This document shows, piece by piece, positions 14,150 through 19,226 of a stretch of DNA of 19,226 nucleotides. Source of the DNA: JAWXBK01 sp040878185. GTDB lineage: Bacteria > Pseudomonadota > Alphaproteobacteria > Dongiales > Dongiaceae. A program made the translations under genes and the position numbers. The stretch covers positions 1 through 19,226 of the forward strand of contig JBBDMS010000041.1 of the NCBI GenBank assembly GCA_040878185.1, given 5' to 3'. Position 1 is the stretch's first letter. Every line of letters begins with the position of its first letter. Under the pieces are notes generated by a model. It saw only the letters and a list, made by a program, of their open reading frames with translations. It searched no databases and had not been told where the DNA came from.

Positions 14150-14951
14150 ACCGGAACTCGAACTCGCCAAGGTACTTGGGCAGATGCTTCGCAGAGATAT
14201 GAACATGCGTTCCGCGAATGCTGTTCTTGAGCCGGCTCCAGAAGTTTTCGATGCTGTTGGTGTGCGTGTCGCCATGCACCCATTCCTTGATGCTGTGGTT
14301 GACGGTGCGATGGTCATATCCCATGCGCCCGAGAGCGTGGTAGCCGATATGTTCGTCGGTGCTGACGCGGGTGCCGCGCCTGACGTGCGAGTGAATGTGC
14401 CGCGTCAGGCTATCCATTTTCGTGTTCTCGACGGTGCGGGTGATGATATCGCCTTCCCGCTCCAGCATCCCGAGAACGATGGACTTGTTTTGGTACGAGC
14501 CGCCGCGCGCTTTGCGGGGCCGCTTGCCGCCGATGAAAGTTTCGTCGATCTCGACGTGTCCGCCGAGGCCGCGATCCCCGTCAACGTCGGCCATGTATTT
14601 GCGAATTTCGTGACCGATGCGCCACGCGGTCTTGTAGGTGACGCCAAGCTGGCGCTGCAATTCCTTGGCCGGGACGCCATGCCGGGACGTGGTGAACAGG
14701 TACATGGCATAGAACCACTTCTGGAGCGGGGTGTGGGTCCGCTCGAAGGGGGTGCCCTTCATGGGGTGCAGATGGTGCCCGCAGTTACAGGTCCATGCCG
14801 GCAGCTTCGCCAGCCGGCCGAAGCGCCCGATCTGACCGCATTTGGGGCAAACCGGCTCCGGCCCGTACCTGACCGCGAACAGATGCTCAAGGCAGGCATC
14901 GTCGGTCGGAAACCGCTTGAAAAAGTCCTGTACCGTGAAGCTCTTAGCCAT
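14094..14951 (-). CDS. IS1595-family (ISXO2-like) DDE transposase
   Basis: A 285-residue transposase. The N-terminal zinc ribbon uses CPKC (35/38) and CNCGHH (55-60). A helix-turn-helix-like stretch KELQRQLGVTYKTAWRIGHE (96-115) follows. The ISXO2-like catalytic core has HVEIDETFIGGKRPRK (D136), VSTDEHIGYH (D199) and HTNSIENFWSRLKNSIRG (around E235). The length is typical for the family and no frameshift or stop is present, so the enzyme appears complete. ATG 14951 is preceded by AGGGAGG, which is part of an inverted repeat that may control translation (see 14958-14983). The gene converges with the passenger genes. It is downstream of, and on the same strand as, the restriction-modification operon, which exposes it to read-through transcription. 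Confidence 0.95.
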   Translation of the reverse strand: MAKSFTVQDFFKRFPTDDACLEHLFAVRYGPEPVCPKCGQIGRFGRLAKLPAWTCNCGHHLHPMKGTPFERTHTPLQKWFYAMYLFTTSRHGVPAKELQRQLGVTYKTAWRIGHEIRKYMADVDGDRGLGGHVEIDETFIGGKRPRKARGGSYQNKSIVLGMLEREGDIITRTVENTKMDSLTRHIHSHVRRGTRVSTDEHIGYHALGRMGYDHRTVNHSIKEWVHGDTHTNSIENFWSRLKNSIRGTHVHISAKHLPKYLGEFEFRFNRRKVPLSMFSDLLAGF

Positions 14952-14957
14952 GTTGGC

Positions 14958-14983
14958 CTCCCTATATCACCCAATATAGGGAG
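14958..14983 (-). promoter_or_regulatory. Inverted repeat that can sequester the transposase ribosome-binding site
   Basis: CTCCCTATAT (14958-14967) and ATATAGGGAG (14974-14983) are perfect 10-bp inverted repeats around a 6-base loop. On the minus strand the promoter-distal arm contains the AGGGAGG ribosome-binding site of the transposase, which starts at 14951. The other arm overlaps the -10 region. RNA that starts outside the IS could fold and hide the site; RNA from the internal promoter would lack the first arm. Confidence 0.6.
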
Positions 14984-15001
14984 CCGGCTTACATACGTCA
15001 A
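14973..15001 (-). promoter_or_regulatory. Likely transposase promoter within the right IS end
   Basis: On the minus strand TTGACG (15001-14996) is inside the inverted repeat, and TATATT (14978-14973) follows after exactly 17 bases. Both match sigma-70 consensus at five of six positions. The expected transcription start is at about 14965-14967, roughly 14-16 bases before the start codon. Confidence 0.65.
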
Positions 15002-15014
15002 GGGGATAATCCCG
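14991..15014 (-). repeat. Right terminal inverted repeat of the IS1595-family element
   Basis: Read from outside, it begins CGGGATTATCCCCTTGACG and ends TATGT. It pairs with the left end (13217-13240) with three mismatches. It supplies the -35 box of the transposase promoter. Confidence 0.92.
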
Positions 15015-15022
15015 GAATCGGC
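15015..15022. repeat. 8-bp target-site duplication, right copy
   Basis: GAATCGGC, identical to 13209-13216, immediately outside the right inverted end. Confidence 0.9.
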
Positions 15023-15159
15023 GGGTCGCAGCATGCGCCAGCAGAGGGACGAACCCCTCACCGCCCTCCCCCTTTCAGGAGGCTTGGACCATCACCGCCT
15101 CCTGCACAAAAAATCGGGCGGCTGCACAAAAAGGGATCAGCCTTGAATTTGGAAGCGGA

Positions 15160-16251
15160 TCATAGGTCAACCCCGACCCGCACCCTAAGCACATCGTACA
15201 ACGATGCGGTCGAGGTCTTCCGGATCGCCTCCCGCTCCCGGAGCACTTGGGCTAGGTGCCGTTGCCCGTCCAGAGAGAAGGTGCCGCTCGGCTTGTCCAA
15301 TGGCACGGTCACGGTAACCTCTGCTTTCATGTTGTCCAAGCTCGCTCGGTACACTCGGTCGAAACCGTACCGGTCCCGAGTGGCGGCTAGAAACCAGTAA
15401 ACGTATTCGGGGTCGAGCCTATCATCTAGAATTTGCAAACGCCCACAATGGTCGGTGGTTGCAAACACCTTGCCCGCGCGAATGAGATTCCAATCGAAGT
15501 TGCCATCAATGCCCCACAGGATGGACGGTGTACTAAAGTCCCTGAGGTTCGATGCCCGAACGTTGCCGAAGGGAACCAGCGCATTTGCGCTGTAGGCAGG
15601 AACTCCATCTTCAACATGCTCGGCGACCAAGACACGAGCGCCAATAGAGAGAGCGAAAAGGTTTTCTTTGCTCAGACTCACGGTGACGGCGGGTTCTGGG
15701 ACCTCGACCGGGAATGCCGCCCGAAGCAGCGCGTCCCTCGCGAGCCGCACATCCTTTTGTGCGGCCTCGATGCGCCGGAACTTGGCCCCTAGCCGGAACA
15801 TTTTCTCGTAGTCGTATTGACCATCGTCATCCAGTGGAATCCGGATCACCACGCCCATCGCCGTTTCAGGGTAGATTTTTGTGTATTCATTCAGCCGACC
15901 ATCGACACGTCGGCCCATCGCGGCTGCAACAAGCTGCGGCTCCATCGCGAAACGCAGATATGTGAGGTCCGGCAATCTCACTCCATCTTGCGGGATGAAC
16001 ACGCCACGGTCCCGGTTAGCCGAGAAATGGCCCGTAACTTCTTGAACTCGGCCGCCGTAGCCGTTCATAACCCATGTGAGGAACGTCCCTCTGTACTCGA
16101 ACTCATCAACATGCCCAAACGGTTTAGTTAGCGATGCAGAGTAAACGGGATGCGGACCGGGGTGAGCGGCAATATAGTCCTTAATAAACTTCGCGCGCCC
16201 ATTGGCTGCGTGAAACAGGTCGCCGATTGGAATTTCGGCGTATTCAGTCAC
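15160..16251 (-). CDS. Restriction-modification specificity subunit (HsdS/BcgI B-like)
   Basis: A 363-residue protein built of two similar halves, as expected for two target-recognition domains that each read half of a bipartite site. Paired features are HPVYSAS (about 34-40) with VPAYSANAL, FLTWVMNGYGG with SILWGIDGNFD, and ANRDRGVF with TTDHCGRL. Alpha-helical spacer segments follow each half (KFRRIEAAQKDVRLARDALL, and HLAQVLREREAIRKTS near the end). The start is a GTG at 16251 that overlaps the stop of the methyltransferase gene as GTGA, indicating coupling. The protein would direct the partner subunit encoded upstream to its DNA site. Its length is close to the roughly 340-residue B subunit of BcgI. 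The recognition sequence cannot be deduced. Confidence 0.85.
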   Translation of the reverse strand: MTEYAEIPIGDLFHAANGRAKFIKDYIAAHPGPHPVYSASLTKPFGHVDEFEYRGTFLTWVMNGYGGRVQEVTGHFSANRDRGVFIPQDGVRLPDLTYLRFAMEPQLVAAAMGRRVDGRLNEYTKIYPETAMGVVIRIPLDDDGQYDYEKMFRLGAKFRRIEAAQKDVRLARDALLRAAFPVEVPEPAVTVSLSKENLFALSIGARVLVAEHVEDGVPAYSANALVPFGNVRASNLRDFSTPSILWGIDGNFDWNLIRAGKVFATTDHCGRLQILDDRLDPEYVYWFLAATRDRYGFDRVYRASLDNMKAEVTVTVPLDKPSGTFSLDGQRHLAQVLREREAIRKTSTASLYDVLRVRVGVDL

Positions 16252-18290
16252 GCTAGTTCCTCATAAAGCTTGTCCAGGGCCGCCTTTGCGTCGCCCACGA
16301 GGCGTCGGAAGCTCTCAGCATCAACCTCAAACACCTCATCCACAATGCCCAGCGCAACCTTTTCCTCGTGAGACCAATTCCGATCGACTAGCCAATTCCG
16401 CAAGTCCGCAAAATCCTTCCATGCAAGGATTCGGCATCGTGGATCGTGAGATACGTACCTAGCAGGGGCCGCACGGAAATATCGGAACTCTTGCTCCATC
16501 GCGGTCAAGTCGTTGGCCTCTATTGGCACCCGCCGATTGTCGCGGGACTCGCCAATCTCAGACACCAAGTATGTGAAAACCGGATTCGTCTGATCCTGCG
16601 CTCGTTCCTTTTTTTGAAGCCCAAGGATATAGGTCTTTTTGGGAGTCGAGTAGAAAGTGCGGCTCGGTAGTGCGACAACGGCGAGCACTTCACACTCGGC
16701 TTTAATGTGGTCGATTATAGGCTCTTGGTTGAGCAGCCCATCCGGAACAATGACGAAGGCCTGCCCGCCGATCTTGAGGTGGGCAATAATCCACTGGATG
16801 GCAAGCGACTCCGTACCCCGCCCGCCTTGTGCGTAGTGTTCACCCAACCCGGCTGCCTCGATAGCTGTCTTTATGCTGGCCGATCCACTGGTGACGTAAG
16901 GCGGGTTTGTAAGGATTAAGTCGTATTGTTCAGAGGGTGAGACGAGGGCGTAGGTGCCAAGGTTTGATCTTATCAATGAGAACACGGCATTGAACGCACT
17001 CGATGCAAATTCCCTAAGATACGCCTCGGAATGAAACTCCGACAGCAAGTCGGACAGGTACACCAACATATTTGCTTTCGCGAGAATGATGGTGCGTTCG
17101 TCTTCTTTTTCATCGGTGCCTTTGTCATATCCGACGAACTTGATCTGTGGGCGAACGCGTCCGTTTTTAGGTCTGAATTGTTGCAGGAGATGATTATTCT
17201 CGGCAATGGTTTCCAGAATGAAACCGCCCACTCCACAGAATGGATCGCAGACTGAATCGCCGGGTCGTAGCGTGCTTGCATTCGACATCCGCACCATCGG
17301 CTGTATGACGTTGCGTGGCGTGAAGTACTGCCCAAGGGATCGAATGCCGGCTTGCTGCCTCAAAAACACCTCGTACAACCGCGTCTTAAATTGCCGATCG
17401 ATGTATTGTAGCGAACCGTTCTCATCATCGTATTTCTGGAATGCGCGGATGACCTCTCCAAAAAGCTCGGCTTGTGCCAGATTCGGTTCTCCAGCTTCGT
17501 TGACGAAGATTGTTCCGTTTATAATTGTTGTTCCGTCTGGGCCGTTCGGGAACAACCTTCTAATGCGGTCGCGGCTTACCCTTCCGTAGTGGATTAATGC
17601 TGCCGTCGCGCCTTCGTTTGCCAGTATCTCGACTACTCGCCGGAACGAGTAGTTACCCGTCATGACGCCTATGTCGCTCAAGAACTTGAAAACAAAAATT
17701 TCTACAACGTTGTATAAGCACTTCTCCGGCTCCTTTCCTGTATTGATCCAAATTTTCTGCCAGACCGATTTTGCTAAACTGCTTGGGTCAATAACCCGCA
17801 TTTCCTGGAGCTGATCCGAGGTCGCGGTTAAGCTGTAGTCAGCTTTCTCAATAAGAGCGACAAGGCGAGCGTCCTCTTCCGGACTAAGCTTCTGAGCGTC
17901 GATTCTCGCCACATCGAAGGCGACCCTCAGCGGCTTTCCGTTTTCATCAAGGACCGGCCGCTCCGAAAGTGCATTGTACCAATGGGTCTTGGTTCCATCG
18001 GTAATGATCAGAAGCTTGCAAACGGCCCGCGCAATCGGACAGTAGTCGTGCGCGACGCCCGGGATCATGCTGGGCTTGAGATGTTTCGGCTGCTTGGTCT
18101 CGACAACGGCCTTGATGCCGCCGAGGGGCAGGAAGACGATGCCGTCAGGCTTACGGCGTTTCTCTTCAACGGTCAGATTCGTTCGAATGAACTTGCTCTT
18201 CTTGAGCTGCGCGAGCGTGGTGCTGCCCAAGGATAAGTATCCGAACCTCCCGAGCCGACGCGCCCGCCGCGATACGAGGTCTTCGCTCAT
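16248..18290 (-). CDS. Fused nuclease-N6-adenine methyltransferase (BcgI A-like, Type IIB/IIG)
   Basis: A 680-residue subunit combining cleavage and methylation. The N-terminal region has a PD-(D/E)XK nuclease-like pattern: KPDGIVFLPLG (D49) followed by AVVETKQP (E64, K66). A helical middle leads into the adenine methyltransferase core. That core has GQYFTPRNV (320-328), SAM motif I DPFCGVGGFILE (349-360), KFVGYD (384-389) and catalytic motif IV NPPY (462-465). A C-terminal helical region would contact the specificity subunit. No separate HsdR translocase gene lies in the window, and the 680 + 363 residue pair resembles BcgI (A about 637, B about 341). Type IIB behaviour, cutting on both sides of the site, is therefore the best inference. 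The base composition is more AT-rich than resident genes, consistent with horizontal transfer. Confidence 0.87.
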   Translation of the reverse strand: MSEDLVSRRARRLGRFGYLSLGSTTLAQLKKSKFIRTNLTVEEKRRKPDGIVFLPLGGIKAVVETKQPKHLKPSMIPGVAHDYCPIARAVCKLLIITDGTKTHWYNALSERPVLDENGKPLRVAFDVARIDAQKLSPEEDARLVALIEKADYSLTATSDQLQEMRVIDPSSLAKSVWQKIWINTGKEPEKCLYNVVEIFVFKFLSDIGVMTGNYSFRRVVEILANEGATAALIHYGRVSRDRIRRLFPNGPDGTTIINGTIFVNEAGEPNLAQAELFGEVIRAFQKYDDENGSLQYIDRQFKTRLYEVFLRQQAGIRSLGQYFTPRNVIQPMVRMSNASTLRPGDSVCDPFCGVGGFILETIAENNHLLQQFRPKNGRVRPQIKFVGYDKGTDEKEDERTIILAKANMLVYLSDLLSEFHSEAYLREFASSAFNAVFSLIRSNLGTYALVSPSEQYDLILTNPPYVTSGSASIKTAIEAAGLGEHYAQGGRGTESLAIQWIIAHLKIGGQAFVIVPDGLLNQEPIIDHIKAECEVLAVVALPSRTFYSTPKKTYILGLQKKERAQDQTNPVFTYLVSEIGESRDNRRVPIEANDLTAMEQEFRYFRAAPARYVSHDPRCRILAWKDFADLRNWLVDRNWSHEEKVALGIVDEVFEVDAESFRRLVGDAKAALDKLYEELA

Positions 18291-18721
18291 TGCTGCCCAG
18301 CCGAATAGGTTTGAGTCATGTATATGTCACACCCGGGTTAAGGCCACAAGTCGCTCGGGGTCACTTGGTGAGGTCACTACCCAGCCTTTTTGTTCCGGCG
18401 TGGCGCGCGGGCCTCAGTCTCGGCTTTTACCGCGTCGGCGCGGCGTGGCCGGCAGCAAGGCGTGATCGAACAGGCCCTAGTTCCCTCCCCTTGAGGGGGA
18501 GGGTTAGGGTGGGGGGTGATGTGATCAGCCCCCTCCCCCTACCCCCCTCCCACAAGGGGAGGGGGAAATGAAATGAGCCCTCCCGCAAGGGGTGGCGAAG
18601 CGTGAAGGCATCAGCGTTGTATGCCGATTGCCACAGCAAATCGCGCAAGGGGAGAGAGGATTCTTATCTGCACCCCGCAAGGGGTGGGGGAAGCGTGAAG
18701 GCGTCGGCGTCGTATGCCGCG
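18291..18721. other. Repeat-rich intergenic region between the restriction-modification operon and mutT
   Basis: There is no credible gene here. The part next to 18290 should hold the promoter of the restriction-modification operon, but I see no convincing -35/-10 pair. From 18481 it consists of a GC-rich palindromic repeat and then two related units that resemble the end of mutT. Apparent reading frames consist of the PSPCGRG- and LPLWEGGRGRG-type translations typical of such repeats. Confidence 0.7.
18482..18567. repeat. GC-rich palindromic intergenic repeat
   Basis: A purine/pyrimidine-alternating palindrome. The segment opening TCCCTCCCCTTGAGGGGGAG (18482-18501) recurs in inverted orientation as ACAAGGGGAGGGGGA (18552-18566), joined by GTGATCAG-type centre sequence near 18521-18528. 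Elements of this kind are dispersed in many alphaproteobacterial genomes between genes. Confidence 0.75.
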
Positions 18722-18740
18722 CTACAGCAGATCGCGCAGC
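18582..18740. repeat. Two direct-repeat units, the second covering the 3' end of mutT
   Basis: Unit A (18582-18648) and unit B (18674-18740) start with CCCGCAAGGGGTGG and share AAGCGTGAAGGC, GTATGCCG, ACAGCA and ATCGCGCA in order, with scattered substitutions and small indels. Their offset is 92 bases. Unit B includes the mutT stop codon and its last codons (RDLL), whereas unit A is a non-coding look-alike of that end. Confidence 0.65.
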
Positions 18741-19207
18741 AGCGGCACCAGCGGCTTGTCGGCCGGCGGCATCGGATAATCGGCAAGCCGGACCGGCCGA
18801 ACCCAGGCGAGTTCCTGGCCCTCGAGCGGTGTCAGCGTGCCTTTCCAGACACGGCAGACGAAGAGCGGCATCAGCAGATGGAATTTTTCGTAGCGGTGGG
18901 AGGCGAAGGTGATCGCCGCGAGGCAACTTTCGGTCACATCGATCGCGAGCTCTTCCTTGAGCTCGCGGATGAGCGCTGCCTCGGGCGTCTCGCCGTCATG
19001 CAGCTTGCCGCCGGGAAATTCCCACAAACCCGCCATCGGCTTCCCCTCGGGCCGCTTCTGGATCAGCACCCGACCGTCGACATCGACCAATGCGACCGCG
19101 GCCACCAGCAAGACCGGCAGCGGCGCATGGGCCGGCTCCTCGCGCCAGCAGCCGTCGCTGCGCGCGGCAAGTCGCGTATCCCACTCGGCGCGTGTGATCG
19201 TGCGCAA
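18722..19207 (-). CDS. mutT: MutT-like Nudix hydrolase
   Basis: A Nudix pyrophosphohydrolase, probably sanitising oxidised nucleotides such as 8-oxo-dGTP. The Nudix box runs GKLHDGE (67-73), then TPEAALI, then RELKEELAI (81-89); the usual Gly near its end is Ala (A88), a tolerated variant. Upstream LLVAAVALVDVDGRVLIQKR and WEFPGGK, and downstream GQELAWVRP, are typical of MutT. Residues before about 30 (RTITRAEWDTRLAARSDGC) precede the usual fold. With the TTG start at 19207 the protein is 161 residues, but the frame remains open to the window edge (19226). The gene may therefore begin outside or be longer. Its 3' end lies inside a repeat unit. The low-GC island separates it from the NDUFAF5-like gene. 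Confidence 0.88.
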   Translation of the reverse strand: MRTITRAEWDTRLAARSDGCWREEPAHAPLPVLLVAAVALVDVDGRVLIQKRPEGKPMAGLWEFPGGKLHDGETPEAALIRELKEELAIDVTESCLAAITFASHRYEKFHLLMPLFVCRVWKGTLTPLEGQELAWVRPVRLADYPMPPADKPLVPLLRDLL

Positions 19208-19226
19208 CGGTGCCGTGATCTCGTAA

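Larger units (their letters stand above)
13217..15014. mobile_element. Complete IS1595-family insertion sequence with passenger genes (1,798 bp)
   Basis: The element is bounded by 24-nt imperfect inverted repeats (three mismatches) and an exact 8-bp target duplication. It carries an IS1595-family (ISXO2-like DDE) transposase on the minus strand (14094-14951). Two passenger genes on the plus strand (13281-13997 and 13970-14149) converge on it and overlap its 3' end. Some IS1595 subgroups are known to carry passenger genes, so the layout fits the family. Intact ends, intact transposase and perfect duplication suggest a recent, potentially active insertion. It lies at the left flank of the restriction-modification operon. 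Base composition is more AT-rich than the resident genes on its left. Confidence 0.93.

Noticed and set aside
18300..18340. Possible controller-protein box upstream of the restriction-modification operon (GAGTCATGTATATGTCAC)
   Set aside because: The dyad is imperfect and no controller protein gene is present.
18427..18926. Minus-strand open frames with PLWEGGRGRG- and PCGRG-type translations
   Set aside because: These come from the palindromic intergenic repeats and overlap mutT in the wrong frame.

Overview
The window looks like part of the chromosome of a high-GC alphaproteobacterium. A NDUFAF5-like methyltransferase divergent from comF, followed by grxC and a Nit-type amidase, with a DUF1178 gene nearby, is a neighbourhood I associate with that class. 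The right end also carries the GC-rich palindromic intergenic repeats common there. No lineage below class can be fixed from the sequence alone.

Layout. (1) 1-110 holds a 31-bp tandem repeat. (2) 196-4495 (+) holds three tandem paralogues that each join an N-terminal PAPS-type sulfotransferase domain to a C-terminal class I methyltransferase-like domain. The first has a degenerate methyltransferase site, the second is frameshifted, and the third is intact. (3) 4502-6732 holds DUF1178 (-), a small SAM methyltransferase (+), a Prx6-type 1-Cys peroxiredoxin (+) with a strong terminator, and a 49-residue disordered basic protein (+) with its own terminator. (4) 6820-11525 (-) runs comF, grxC, nit, then an 869-residue gene. 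That gene carries all three AmmeMemoRadiSam components in one reading frame: radical SAM enzyme, MEMO, then AMMECR1. (5) 11651-12580 (+) is the NDUFAF5-like methyltransferase. (6) 12581-13208 is non-coding and includes a 326-bp segment bounded by 29-nt inverted repeats. (7) 13217-15014 is a complete 1,798-bp IS1595-family insertion sequence with 24-nt inverted ends and an exact 8-bp target duplication. It has two passenger genes facing the transposase. (8) 15160-18290 (-) is a two-gene restriction-modification system whose architecture matches BcgI-type (Type IIB) enzymes: a nuclease-methyltransferase subunit plus a two-TRD specificity subunit. (9) 18291-18721 is repeat-rich and non-coding. 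(10) 18722 to the right edge (-) is a MutT-like Nudix hydrolase.

How the parts relate. Items 4, 5 and 10 look like resident housekeeping DNA. The more AT-rich stretch of about 13.2-18.4 kb (IS plus restriction-modification operon) looks like an acquired segment placed between the methyltransferase and mutT. grxC, the Nit amidase and the peroxiredoxin suggest a thiol/glutathione maintenance theme.

The most interesting signals are five. They are the triple AmmeMemoRadiSam fusion, which keeps a good internal ribosome-binding site at the domain junction. They are also the tandem sulfotransferase-methyltransferase family in different states of decay, and an IS end in which promoter, inverted repeat and ribosome-binding site are nested in a way that should silence the transposase on read-through transcripts. 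The last two are the BcgI-like system and the unexplained 326-bp structured element.
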